From Chrysopilus asiliformis (taxonomy: Eukaryota > Arthropoda > Insecta > Diptera > Rhagionidae): a DNA stretch of 64,000 bases. The notes under the pieces were generated by a model. That model worked only from the letters and a program-made list of their open reading frames with translations, ran no database searches and had not been told where the DNA came from. The translations under genes and the position numbers were made by a program. The stretch lies in NCBI GenBank assembly GCA_964034945.1, contig OZ035960.1, positions 13,401,957 through 13,465,956 of the forward strand, in the 5' to 3' direction. Below are positions 45,301-57,070 of this stretch, piece after piece (the stretch's first letter is position 1; every line of letters starts with the position of its first letter).

Positions 45301-48300
45301 TTTATTCTTGTCTTGGCATTTTATACCTCTTCAAAACGGAGTTGAGCCTCGTCATAGCAATATTAGCTTTTCATGATAATTTTCATCTTCGTTACCGTAC
45401 CTTCAGTTTTGAATCTATTTCATGGATAACATCGATGCATTTGTAAGGTTTTGCAACCGCTTTACCGCTATATCTATGTATGGTACTACATTAGGGTTGT
45501 CATTCGTCCCGATTAATCGGGATTGTCCCGATTTCAAGCCCATTGTCCCAGCGTCCCTAAAAGGGTCTTAGGTACAGCCATTTGTTCCGATTTTCGAACA
45601 CATGCTCCTTCTTGACCAATTTTGGTATTATGAAACCTACCTTTTAGTTCATTTATTACATATACTTACAAGGAACGTTAAAACCTTCATAGATCTCAAT
45701 CGATTTTCATAAATTTTCCTCCAATTGCCAGTATATGCAACAGAATATGATTTCATTCATATTTTGAATAAAACTTTATTTTCATCAAAATCCTGTAGTT
45801 AATTATGTTTGACAAAGTCTGTACCAGATAAAAAAAGGTATGGTCCAAATGCAGAAGTAGGAATTCAAATCCAAATGTTTTTTTTTACGAAAAATTGTTG
45901 TCGTTATCACAATAAATTGTCCCGATTTTCGATCGTCAACATATATACTACATCCAAAATTGGGACACGGCATCCTCAATCTAGGTTTCTGACTATGTAT
46001 TTTTCGTCCTTGCTGCGCACCTATAGTTTTACACGGATTTCAGATCATGTATTTTTTAACATTTGTTAGATTTTTCTTTGCAATCCATCAACAGCACAGG
46101 TAGTGATAACAGTGTTAATTGATGGTGTCGCTAGCACAAGCAGTAACTACCACTACTGATTTCGATAAAGCAAGTTAAGTGGACTTCTTGTCGCAGAAGA
46201 GGCTGAAATGCGACGAACTTTTAATTTTATTGCAATTCATTGATAAAGAATTTTTGATCAAATGCCATCAAAAAATTATATTTTACAATTATGATCGACG
46301 TTTCGTCCTATTTCACAAAACATTTTCAGGATCTGTAATAAAAATATGAATGCAATAATTTTCTTATTAATAAAATAACTATCTAAAAACATACTTACAA
46401 TTTTGAATATTTCACACTTTCAAAGTCAAATAGAATAAAATTATAATGAAATGAATAAAACACACTAACTGTAAGATGAAAACTGAGCTATGATATGAAG
46501 AATAAATGAATAAACAATAATGAAATGCTAAATTAATAAAAAAAAAACTGCATTGATATTCCGAAAAATCAATTTCAATGTTTCGAAGAATACAAAAATT
46601 GAAGAAATTTTACGCGAAAAATGTCCGCCGCAACAAAATGGTCACAAACTTGGCTCTCTCTCAATTGAATCAAGTATGCAAGAAGAAATGCGATTTTACG
46701 GAAATTTATGTGGCCTAGGAAGAATTAAATGCATGAGGAAATTCTAGAAAAATACCACCTTTCTAATAGGAACTTGTGCCTTTGCCTTCTTGACGATTTC
46801 GACCCAAAAGAGCTGCAATTATTATATTCTTTGCAATGAGCAATTCTTCCTGCTGATGAATATTTCGATATGTTGATTTTGATGGTGGTGAATCTGATAT
46901 AGTATTAGTACATGTATGAATGGGAAAAACATTCGATGTGTACCATCGGGTAATGCCGTCATAGTCGTTCTCTTTTGTGGATTTCTTTATTCCATCGTTT
47001 CTTCGCTATTTCACGATTTTCGAACTTGCGCCTTGTCGAATGTGGTTGGTATATTTATGAGTGTTTTAAGAGAACCAGCAGCCATTATTATGATGATATG
47101 GTATGATTTTTCCTTCAGCCGCCATGATTAAAAAACACGTTTTTCTGGGAATTCTTTTCCACGAAATTATACTTTTCTAAAAAGTGATTTAACGATCAGA
47201 AATTGAAAATTCAAAAAAACTTACCATTTTTTTCTTGCGATCTGCAGTCTCATCTCGTGTAATTTGCATAGCCGAACCAGGCGATGACGACATCAAGTAG
47301 TTTCGTTGCGAATGTGTTGGATTTTCACTAAATTTATCCCCTAGCTCTTTTTTGTGCTACTGTGCAATGCGACTTGTTTCATACGCAATCGATTCGACTT
47401 GAAGGCAACCATTTGGGTCTTTTTTCACAGTGTTCACTATCAGCTGATGGCCATACAATGACGTCTTCGACTGGAATTTGCTATTCTGATAGGAAATTTG
47501 CTGTAGTGTTGGTACTGGTCCAACCAGAGCCAAAGAGAATCTCACACTTCTGAATATCGTTTTCTGTATATGCACAGAAAGGGGGACCGAAACTAGCGAT
47601 TTTAGTCCGCCTCCCTTGAAAACAAGAACTGCTTTTGCCTTCGGCCGATTGAATTCCCTGCTCTGACAACTCTGCCCAGGCTAACGGAAAGAGAGGAAAA
47701 TGTTTTTTTAGCCGACATACCGAAGGCAGCCGAAAAGTCTCAATCGAAACTCACTGAATTTGTTGAATTTCAGTTACGCTGAGCTATTCTTCGACACGAG
47801 ATAAGGTGAAATCGCGGATTTTAATCAAATTTTCTACACTCTGATAGATAAAAAAGTATTTTTTATAACAAGAAAAACGCTACGGTAAACGTTTTTTAAT
47901 AAATCTCGCCTAAAAAAATTGTAATTTGTATCGAGAAAAAATTAATAATTTTCTCAAGTGTAGAGAAAAAATCTGCTAAACCAGAAGAAAAAATCCGTGT
48001 AATCGGAAAAATCATTTAAAATTTTTATACGAAATTCAATAAGAAAAAAATTTCCCTGAGCTCTCTCCGCCATTTAGTCGAGGCAGAATCTACAGCTCTG
48101 AATCATATCAGTCAAATCAATTTGCTTAAATATCAGTCGAGAAGTGTTTTTTTAAATTGAAATTCTTAACAGTGTGTTGTATGTGTGACCTGCTGTGCTA
48201 ACATTAAACTTCTAATCATTATTGAACCCAGGCAATAACAGAAAAATAAATATATAACAAAAAAAAAATACCAAGATAAATGGTTAAATATTTTAACATG

Positions 48301-48935
48301 AGAGTGTAAATGAAGAATCTCGACGTAATAAAAGAAATTTTTTTAATCGGGTAATTTGTATGAACATTTTGTAAAATTGATGTATAAAATTCTTTTTAAA
48401 TAAACTGAACAAATATTTTCTTTTACAAAAATAACTAATTTTCCTTACAACTTCAATAAAGTGAAACTTAATTACCTGAAACCAAAAAAGAAAGAAAAGA
48501 AAAATCTTTTTTTTTTCCTAAAAATCATAAATTGTATGATACAAAAAAAAACAAAACAAAATCTTTTTATTGAAGAACACTTTTTATCGAACAAACTGTA
48601 AATTTTCATTGCAAAAAAAAAGCAATTTAAGTCAACATAAAAAACGTATCGCCATTTTCTCAACGCCTATCATATTCTTGAAGAGAAAAATTCAAATCAT
48701 TCCAGAAATTGTGTGGTTTTTCTTGCTTTTTGATTTTAAATAAATAAATCAAAAAGAAAATTGCAAATATTAAATTAAAAAAATTGTGCCTTGAATATCG
48801 AAACAAAACATTAAGAAGAATATTTCAAATTTTAAAATAAACCTGCCTACACGTAATCGTAGCCATTTTAAAAAAATATATAGAACAAAGCAACAAAATA
48901 AAAAATTTTACATATAACTGAAACTCGCCAAAAGT
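42400..48935. other. Repeat-poor stretch upstream of the second first exon
   Basis: Mostly unique AT-rich sequence. Around 43330-43500 it is less AT-rich. Near 45495-45550 TCCCGATTAATCGGGATTG and TTGTCCCGATT repeats occur, with a relative near 45920. Open frames at 43521 and its minus-strand shadow, 44551, 45809, 46553, 46916 and 47362 show no consistent exon signals. It could contain enhancers for the 49-kb promoter, but no site can be named. Confidence 0.35.
44085..44185 (-). other. Possible tRNA-derived SINE remnant
   Basis: On the minus strand, ACGGCTTAGTGATATTACC resembles an A box and CTGAATTAAATTCCCGCC a weak B box/T-arm, about 40 bases apart. No tail or duplication is visible. Confidence 0.25.
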
Positions 48936-48939
48936 CGAG

Positions 48940-49023
48940 AGTTTCAAATTTGTTGAGTAGAAAATTGAAAAGAGATTTTCCGCAAAAACGGCGACCCATC
49001 ATCAGCTACAAAATCAACTAAAA
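48940..49023 (+). other. Putative leader upstream of the second first exon
   Basis: Sequence just before the ATG at 49024 contains an in-frame TAG at about 48957 and no obvious polypyrimidine tract plus AG acceptor. The exon therefore more likely starts at a promoter than at an internal splice site. No TATA box or initiator is convincing. Confidence 0.3.
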
Positions 49024-49127
49024 ATGAAGACAAACGTTATGGCCGTCCAACAATATCCGGTATTTTCCGGTAAACAAGACATTCTACGTGAGGTCGTTAT
49101 GAAATATCTCGACCACTTTTATCCAGA
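49024..49127 (+). CDS. Second possible first coding exon (isoform 2 N-terminus)
   Basis: The ATG in the context CTAAAAATG opens a 34-codon frame starting MKTNVMAVQQYPVFSG and ending in MKYLDHFYPE across a GA|GTAAGT donor at 49127/49128, codon phase 2. The peptide has a plausible amphipathic helix (DILREVVMKYLDHF). It is short and would be dismissed alone. The strong start context, the consensus donor and the identical phase and junction (GA|GTAAGT) shared with the exon at 7753 raise its likelihood. The inference is an alternative N-terminus joined to the same downstream exons, which lie past position 64000 or are unrecognised. It could instead be an independent gene or a chance frame. Confidence 0.5.
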
Positions 49128-49129
49128 GT

Positions 49130-50015
49130 AAGTACTTACCAATCATCATGATCCGCCATTTCAGTACAAATCTCTCCAATTTTTTTTTTCACATTTTAAA
49201 AAGAAATTCAACCAGCGTTTTTTTTTTTCGTTACACATATTTGGAAAAGTCTACTCAAGGCCTACTACGTTTTTCTATTGCATAACAAAACCCATTCCAG
49301 AATATACAATTTTGTCCTACGAGAATTGAAAAAGCCTCTCCTTCGTGTTATTAATTTAAAAATGTAGGACTTTTTGAAGAAAAAAAAGTAGCATTTTCCA
49401 ATCGAACTTCTTTTGAATGGTTTTTTAAATCCTATGCTGCTAAAATAATGAATAGCAACATAATGTCCTTCCCTTGCTTTAAAAACACCCCACCCGGTAT
49501 TATAATAAAGCTTCATTTCGACAAATATGGCGTAGTTGCGATATCACAGTATTTGACAAAGGCCATGCGAACAGCAGACCAACGTAGAAAATCAATATTA
49601 TGGCGAAAATTCAGGGTTTTCGTGTTCTTCTTTTCATGTTCCCATTCTCTACGGGTTCATAACAGAAATTCCAGATAAATGTTTTCCCTGTAATTCCTAA
49701 GGGAGGAACACGGAATACGAAATATCTTGAGGATTATCCTGATGGGGACAGATTTCGTATTTTCTACGCTGTTTCCGAAAAACGTGGCTTTTAGAGGCAA
49801 ATTATCGAATAAGGATATTGAAGAGAATTTTGTTGTGAATTTTTTTTGGAACCATGACTACTTACTGGCCGCACCCATAAAAAATTTACAGCTTTTAGCG
49901 TCTCCAGAAAAGTAATATTACTCAGTGAAAAAGCGTATAGAGCTGGCTCTGATGAAGGTCCACTAACATCGTATTGAGATGCAAGTTTCTAAAATTGATA
50001 CAAAAATGTTGATAT
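49130..50015. other. Putative intron start downstream of second first exon
   Basis: AT-rich, with no acceptor-bounded coding exon recognised. Frames at 49265-49915 lack support. Confidence 0.35.
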
Positions 50016-50180
50016 TAGGGGTTGTCCATAAAATACGCAATGCTAATTTTCGTCCTTTCGAACCTTCCGTCACGGTTTTTCCCGATTTTATTAAAGAGTT
50101 TAATACCGCCGTTGAACTACCACTTACCCCCCCCTCCCCAACATCTCTCCATGTATGACGTTTTTCATGGACAGCACCTT
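50016..50180. mobile_element. MITE with GTCCATAAAATACG ends
   Basis: Ends TTAGGGGTTGTCCATAAAAT and TTTTTCATGGACAGCACCTT are imperfectly inverted, bounding about 165 bases. A more decayed copy is at 14897-15064, and single ends are near 4433, 12335, 29440 and 62195. TA or TTA flanks fit but the duplication is ambiguous. Confidence 0.6.
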
Positions 50181-50322
50181 AGTCAATAAAATTATTGGCT
50201 ATTTCTCTAAGTTCAGGCGCGCACTGCAACAGTCAGCATGCAAAATATTGTAAAAGTGAACATTTAGGTTTTTAAAACACATAAGCCCCCATCGGAATCT
50301 ACTTCTACTTAATTTAACTTTA

Positions 50323-50515
50323 ACACGTTGAGCGCCACGTGCCCACCGGAGAGCATTTTAATTTTCCAACAGAGGACCAAGTGCCCACCGGTGGTAATTA
50401 TTGAATGTCGATGGTGGGACAACGTGACCACCCGTGGTCACACTAGTTTCATTTCGAGGCATCGTGACCACCAGTGGGAACATTTTACATATATTTAGTT
50501 TTGAGAAATACGCAC
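50323..50515. mobile_element. Truncated piggyBac-type MITE (CCACCGGTGG family)
   Basis: Starts TTAACACGTTGAGCGCCACG like the right end of the element at 62400 and carries the same interior (CCAACAGAGGACCAAGTG, GATGGTGGGACAACGTGA). It breaks off at about 50510 at the microsatellite of a family A element, so its second terminal repeat is missing. Confidence 0.7.
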
Positions 50516-50519
50516 ACAG

Positions 50520-51028
50520 ATGGAAGGACGGACGGACATGCAAAATTCCATTTTTTTTTATCAATCTAAACACACTGGTGTAATTCATTTTTGTGTGTGA
50601 TGACGGGATCTTGGCGTTACAAACGGTAAAGCAAATTTAATTGGCGTGGATGGCTCAGTCAGCTAAGCGTTTGCCTTGTGATCCAAAGAGCAGTGGTTCA
50701 AATCCCACTCAGGGCAAAATAATTCGGCTTGAATTTGAATTTGGAACTTTCCTGCTCATGGACCTAAACACGGACCAGTTTGGTCTTTGCCTCCCGCCGC
50801 CTGAATACTCCTCCAAGCTCTGTAACAGGACACAATGGACGATAAGGCTATGTACTGTCGCGCCAAGTCTTCGTTGCAGTGTGATGAGGAGTATTCAGAG
50901 TGTGAATGGAATGGTTGAATGAATGATGTCTTGAGCTGTGCTTCGGCATTAGAGGCAATTTGCCTAAGCTCCTGGCATAAACATAAAAAAAATATATATA
51001 TACCCTTTGGTTTCACCATACGGGTATA
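50520..51028 (-). mobile_element. Family A element, 3'-truncated, carrying a SINE
   Basis: On the minus strand it starts at 51028 (TATACCCGTATGGTGAAACC). It is split at 50643-50998 by a SINE, continues through TTACCGTTTGTAACGCCAAG to the (GTCC) block, and ends there. Core and 3' hairpin are missing, and the breakpoint adjoins a broken piggyBac-type MITE. Confidence 0.75.
50643..50998 (+). mobile_element. tRNA-derived SINE
   Basis: The head GGCGTGGATGGCTCAGTCAG contains an RNA polymerase III A box (TGGCTCAGTCAG) and, about 40 bases on, a B box (GGTTCAAATCC). A body of about 270 bases with inverted GAATACTCCTC / GAGGAGTATTC follows. The tail is ATAAACATAAAAAAAATATATA. It cleanly interrupts a family A element between GCAAATTTAA and TACCCTTTGG. 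The 93-codon frame across it is incidental. Confidence 0.82.
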
Positions 51029-51458
51029 AAAAATTGAATTTTGCATGTCCGTCCGTCTGTGGCGGGGATTGCGGGCGCACGGATTGAGCTAGAGACTTGA
51101 AAATTTACGCAGATTCATTTTTCGTAAAATGCAAGACTAAAGGCCGTTAATGGGCAAAAATAGAACATTAGGGGGGGTACCCCCTATACGAACGAAAACG
51201 TTTTTTGAGAATATCTCAAGAACGGTGAATCTCATCAAAAAAGTGCAAGAACAAAAATTATTTAGAATATGATTCTACATAAAACTCCCATACATCAAGA
51301 TCCGATTGGTATAAATTTTAAAAAATCTTATTGAAAAGTTTGACTTCAAAGTGGAATTTTTATACAACTGTTCGCCGTTCACTTAAACTTCGAATAATGA
51401 CGTATCACCACACGGGTTTTCAATAATTGCCAGATTGACAATTATAGCTTTTGTTATG
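51029..51458 (+). mobile_element. Family A element, 5'-truncated (A8)
   Basis: Begins in the A-rich tract just before TTTTGCATGTCCGTCC and runs through the core, GGGGGGGTACCCCC and the 3' hairpin (TTGCCAGATTGACAATT) to GCTTTTGTTATG. The junction with the copy on its left is at the same internal position as in the nest at 41979. Confidence 0.82.
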
Positions 51459-51469
51459 TTTTTTTTTTT

Positions 51470-54440
51470 TTGATAACTTTTCCCTGAAAGCCTGAATACG
51501 AACCACAAGAAAATCTATTAATCGTCTTTTCTTGATTATACATTTACCTGTAGAAAAACACAATTGAAATTAGCTTCCGAATCCGCTGTTTATTTCAAAA
51601 TGGAAATTGTATTACAATTTGAACTCTAGTGTAAATAATTTTTTTTGATTCTCGATTATTTCATCTAATCGACCGACAGTGTCTAAAAATAACTCGAAAA
51701 AAATCAAAGAAAAAGAGCAAAGAAACCTTCAAAACATCAGCATGCGATACCCCTTCATAGAATGAGGTCAATAAATTGTTTCATTCTCGAGAAAACACTA
51801 TGAAAAAAAAACTGATTGAACAAAAATTCTAATTTAAATCATCGCCTTGTGCTCCCGCCGTGATCTTCGCCGAAAATGAAACGATCTTTATATTCATTTT
51901 AACATTAAAAAAAAATCAAATTGCTTCACTATCGGTGCCACGTTGACATCTTTCTTTCGGCTTTTTTTTTCTTTCTTTCTTTCGGACGATCGGCAAGATC
52001 GCCCTTCCTCTATACGCGAATTGCGATCCGATCGACGACTTCTTGACTTTCGGCATATGACAAACTTTCTATTTCTGATACCACCCTAATAAAAAAAAAT
52101 TCGCCAAATCTGCCAATTTTTATCAGCAAACACAATCTTACAATAAATTCTTGTATTATTTTTCGTTGTTTTTCGCCAAAAAATTCTTCTTTTTTTTCAG
52201 TAGATTTTCGTTGATTTTGATTCATTCAAAAGAAAATGAAATAAACTCAAATTCACCAGCATTTAGAAAAATTATTTAAAAATCGTTGTCACTTAAAATA
52301 AATTGATATCAAAGTATTTTTTTTATGTTCGCTCGCATATGTACGTTACGTACGAGTGTTGTATGAAACATCATTGGCGCAAGGCTAACGTGGTTGTAAA
52401 TTTGTTCAGTTGTCGATTTGATTTCGCCAAAAAAAGTGTGTCACGCATATCGTAAAACGTGTACGGCACCCAAGAAAGCGTAGTCGTCAACAACAAATAA
52501 GACATCGAGTGGAAAATATTCTGAATAAATGAATCAAAACAACCGAGAAAACATCGGCAGCCATTTTTTTTTTCTTTTTGTACAGCTCCCCATCAAAGCG
52601 TTTTTTTTTTGCTGCATATTATTTTTAACTTTGATAGTTGAACGGAGTTACCGTTGGCTGGGTTACCTACCTGTCGTCGTGGCTTTAAAAAAAATGTAAT
52701 TTTTTTGTTTCACATCAAAACGGTAGCTCAAAACTCAAAGCTTGAATTGAAACCCTAAAAGCGATACCATCTTTGAAACCTATCAGATTTCACCATTCCA
52801 ATGCGGTGCCCTTTTTCGCTGTTACATTCAGAAATCGTAGATTGCGTTTAATTAGGTACAGGTATAAATCTACCTTTCTAACAAAATCGCCCGAAGCACG
52901 GTGCTCATGTGCACATAACCTAAAAAAAATACTCAACTTTCAAAAAGTTACCCACGTACGCGTAATCGGCAATCACTTAATTGACTTACGCATGGCCTAT
53001 GAGACCCCTGAGTGTGACATATGTGTGTGTGTGGGCACCATGGCCTCGTACGAAAATGCGTGCCCTACCCACAACTTTTGGGAAAACAAAAAAAAACCAC
53101 CATAATTACCAACAAAAAAAACTAAAAGGTGTTTTATATTATTTGCCAAGGTAATTAACTTTGTATACCTAAATTGACCCTCTCCCCCTTTCTTCCGATT
53201 TTTTTGGGGTACCCCCCCCCCCTCGCTCCTTCCCCCTTTGAAAACCAATAACTTAAATTGTATATTTTCGAAAGTAACTTGACCTGCTTCGTTCACCCTC
53301 CCCCGTGCCAAATGTTTGATTTTTTTTCCATGTTTTGCTGAAATTTTGCTTATATTGCCATCTTATATAACTCTAGTTAAAAGCAAGAAACTGTAATTGG
53401 AGAAATACACCGCGTCTCATAGTGTAGAGACGTCCGCCCCACTATGCGAAATTGCCCCATTAAGCAAAGTCAACTGGTATTGCTTCTGGTGAGGTGCAAA
53501 ACCGGTTAATCGTCGCCAAGTTTGTTGGATTTTGGTTCGTGAATAAGACAAGTTTTTCTTTTATTTCTCACAACTAAATTTTTTTTTTTTTTTTTTTTTT
53601 AAATTTCATCCCAAGAAAACCCGGCCGAAATCTATATCTACCTGTAGTTTTCAGCTGGTTGCAAATAGACGTCACGGTTTGTCGATTTTTAGGGTTCCGG
53701 TTGCATTGGCAAAGTGTGCCAATTTGTCAGTCCCGTAGACGTGGAGCACTGATTCTGAACTCAACTCTGTGTATTTTCACGATATAAAAGAATATCTATA
53801 AGACGGTATAAAATTCAAAATCCAAGAGTTTGTTTCCTTCTGTCGTTTTCTATTATACGGTCTTATAAATTAAGAATTGCCTTGAAAGACGACAGAAAAC
53901 AATGTCAACCATATAAGTTGAATGTTGGGAAGATAGGCTGAAAAAGATTTTAAAAAAAATTATTTTAAATGTCAAGTTCATTTTCAGTTTTTTATTTTTT
54001 TTTACAAAATTTCATAAAAAAACATAAAGAAATACAAAACGAAATAAAACCATAGATGTGCTTGATATTATGCTCCACTGAAGACGTATCGGTCTGGCCT
54101 TAGATCGTGATAACTTCATTTTTTCAATCTCGGGATTTACCCTTGAGATCCACTTGATACATCGAGTAATTTTTATGATTTTATTGTCAATTCGTCTCAA
54201 AAAGGTGACAACAAACATCTTTATCGAAGAAGATATTCGAAATTCTTACCCAAAACACGAAAACTCACTGAACTCAATGAAGTTTTTATTAACAGAAATG
54301 CCCATAAGCCCTAAAACGGTTGTCTTTACCTTTAAATCGAGCGAAAATTTGACCAAAGGGTCCTAATTTTTTACGGTCAAGCAAAAATAATAACAAACGA
54401 TATGAAAAAAATATCACCCAAGAGAAAAGATAAGATCTAA
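51470..54440. other. AT-rich stretch without recognised gene
   Basis: The block at about 51840-52560 is somewhat less AT-rich and looks unique. Poly-T of more than 20 bases is at about 53578. GGGGTACCCCCCCCCCCC at about 53206 resembles the A palindrome but without A flanks. The frames at 52773-53311 overlap on both strands and are unsupported. Confidence 0.35.
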
Positions 54441-54445
54441 TGGAG

Positions 54446-56203
54446 CACTGTAGAAAATGAATTTGAATTTAAACCGAAAAATGGGGTAAAAACGGGGTAA
54501 ATTTACAAAAAAGTCGTAAAATTTCGAAAAAAAATCAGAATTTAGCTCGCACACCATTTAAGTTGTAAAATCACCCAAAAAACATTAATCTTACACTAGA
54601 AATAGGGTAATTTTAAACCTTGCGTAAAATTTCGACCAATATTCATATTTTTACTCTCATTTTGGTGTAAAAACACGCTCACAGAGTATTTTTGCATTAT
54701 TGAACGGACAATTTCATTATTTCACAACGCAATTGACGGCATTAGCGTGTTTGATGAGTCATTTGATCGCCATTCCAGAAATGGTTCAATGGTTAAACAC
54801 TAAATAGTTTATTCGCTCTGGCTTGATGGAGCTATGTTGCCTTAACCTTATAATTCGCATAAGGTTTGTGGCATCGTAGTATAAATACTCGAATCGACTT
54901 TTACTCCACCAAAATCCTGTAAGCCTGCGTGGAAACTGGTAAAGCAGGCTCTGATGATGGTAAGCCAGCTTACATACCAGAAACTGGCTCCTGATGGGTT
55001 TTCAGGGCAGACATGCCCGACCTGTTGGGGGGAAATTTGGTTGTGAAAACATCCGCAAAAATAATATAATAATTTTGTTGTATTATTTTTGTTTTTGCAG
55101 ACCGTATAAGCCGAGAAATTCTAATACCATTTTCGGTGTAATTTTAAACAAAAAATGTCGTAAAATTACACCTTAAGACGCGGTTTTGCTACCAAATAGG
55201 AGGAAAATTACAACAAAAATGTGGTAATATTAAACACCCATGGTAGTTATTACACTATTTTCGGTAATTTTAAAGAAAAAATGTCGTAATATTACACCAG
55301 TATTGTACTTTTACTTCTTATTTAGTTTAAAGTTCCCCCGTAAAAGTGGCTTTTGTACGCCACAAAATGAGTAAAAATGCATGGCTTTTAAGCCATTACG
55401 ACTCGGTTTTATTTTACTACACTCTAGAAAATTTTATTGTAATTTTACCCCTATTATCGTAGGAAACCATTTTCCTACGATAATAGGGGTAAAATTACAC
55501 CGAGTCGTAATGGCTTAAAAGCTATGCATTTTTACTCATTTTGTGGCGTACAAAAGCCTCTTTTACGGGGGAACTTTAAGCTAAATAAGAAGTAAAAGTA
55601 CAATACGGGTGTAATTTTACGACATGGATGTTTAAAATTACCACATTTTTGTTGTAATTTTCCTCCTATTTGGTAGCAAAACCGCGTCTTAAAGGTGTAA
55701 TTTTACGACATTTTTTGTTTAAAATTACACCGAAAATGGTATTAGAATTTCTCGGCTTATACGGTCTGCAAAAACAAAAATATTATATTATTTTTGCGGA
55801 TGTTTTCACATCCAAATTTCCCGGGCATGTCTGCCATGTGGCAGGCGCCACACAGGATTTTGGTAGAGTAAAACTCGATTCGAGTATTTATACTCCGATG
55901 CCACAAACCTTATGCGAATTATAAGGTTAAGGTTAAATTGTCCGTACAATAATGCAAAAATACCCTGCGAGCGTGTTTTTACATCAAAATGAGAGTAAAA
56001 ATACGAATATTGGTCGAAATTTTACGCAAGGTTTAAAATTACCCTATTTCTAGTGTAAGATTAATGTTTTTTGGGTGATTTTACAACTTAAATGGTGTGC
56101 GAGCTAAATTCTGATTTTTTTTCGAAATTTTACGACGTTTTTGCAAATTTACCCCGTTTTTACCCCATTTTTCGGTTTAAATTCAAATTCATTTTCTACA
56201 GTG
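54446..56203. mobile_element. Large foldback element with arms of 0.7-1 kb
   Basis: The left end CACTGTAGAAAATGAATTTG and right end CAAATTCATTTTCTACAGTG are inverted, and pairing continues inward across almost the whole unit. Matches include GGGGTAAAAACGGGG, ATTAATCTTACACTAGAAAT, GACCGTATAAGCCGAGAAAT and AAGCCATTACGACTCGG with their complements. The left arm has extra blocks that the right arm lacks, so arms are about 980 and 705 bases. The body is rich in GTAAAATTACACC motifs. No protein and no clear target duplication. Confidence 0.8.
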
Positions 56204-56272
56204 TACTATGATAGTAGGAAAATGGTTTCCTACTATTTTAGTGGTAAAATTACAATAAAATTTTCTAGAGTG
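55420..56272. mobile_element. Second inverted-repeat pair overlapping the foldback
   Basis: CACTCTAGAAAATTTTATTG at 55420 is inverted at 56272 (CAATAAAATTTTCTAGAGTG), outside the right end of the larger foldback. Each end carries a small hairpin of its own (TCGTAGGAAACC..., ATAGTAGGAAAATGG...). This implies nesting or recombination between related elements. Confidence 0.6.
55439..55498. repeat. Perfect 60-base central hairpin of the foldback
   Basis: Arms of 28 bases starting GTAATTTTACCCCTATTATC, with a 4-base loop CCAT at 55467-55470. It lies at the symmetry centre of the foldback. Confidence 0.8.
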
Positions 56273-56274
56273 AG

Positions 56275-56580
56275 GGTAGTGAGATCGCGATGTGCACAAC
56301 GCTCCCTACCTCAAAGAAAGGAAAAAATGGTTTCCATTTTCTTTCTCCCAAGACGCCCATTTTCGATATTTGGTCTTTTAAAAGGACCGGCGACCGCCTT
56401 CTCCAATTTTGGCAGTAAGGATTATGTATAGTTATACTCCATTATGTGGTCTCGGCCTCCAAAAGACACCCGACAACATTCCCCACTTGGGGCAGTTAAT
56501 AAAAATGTCAAAAAAGGAACAAATTCGTTGTTATTTAAATGCAGAGAAACCCGGCATGGAAATCAAAATTATATAGTTAT
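56275..56580. other. Unassigned sequence
   Basis: Contains GTGCACAACGCTCCCTACC and GGTCTCGGCCTCCAAAAGACA; no gene or family recognised. Confidence 0.3.
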
Positions 56581-56585
56581 TTTAA

Positions 56586-56804
56586 CCTTCAATTGATGAG
56601 ATGGGTCCAGTGGACCCACATTGACTTTTCTCTCTTTGCTATTTCTCATGTTTTCAGCACAGTGACTCTGAAATCTTCAGTACCTTCATACAGTATGGTC
56701 TTGTATGCCGAGTTTAAAGCACGGATTTGGTATGTGATTAGAACAATTCCATTGGAAACCACCTCATCATTTACGCAAATGATTTTCACCTCATAAATTA
56801 AGGG
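56586..56804. mobile_element. Diverged piggyBac-type MITE
   Basis: TTAA (56582-56585 and 56805-56808) flanks imperfect inverted ends CCTTCAATTGATGAGATG and CACCTCATAAATTAAGGG. A GGGTCCAGTGGACCC palindrome lies just inside the left end. Length 219 bases. Confidence 0.6.
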
Positions 56805-57070
56805 TTAAAACCTCTAAAGAAAATTTTGTTGCGTGCGAAATTTCTAAAAAAGAAACCGACACAAGTGGAAATTCGTATCAAGAAATGCGCCGCAGGTGAA
56901 AACCTTCAACGAAAAATTGCGCTGCATTTGAAAAAAAAAGTATAATTTGCGAAGTAGAGTATCTTTTAATATATTGTAACTCTAAACTGAGTAATCCGGA
57001 ACTAAAGTTTAGTTTCCTTGGTCAACATGCCTGATTCCGGTACAACCCCAGCTAACCCGGGATGTTTGGT

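Noticed and set aside
50641..50715. Functional tRNA gene
   Set aside because: A and B boxes are good, but the acceptor stem does not pair and a long SINE body with an AT-rich tail follows.
54994..55924. Similar peptides on both sides of 55468 (GFQGRHARP.. and MVAKPRLKG..)
   Set aside because: They are opposite strands of the foldback arms.
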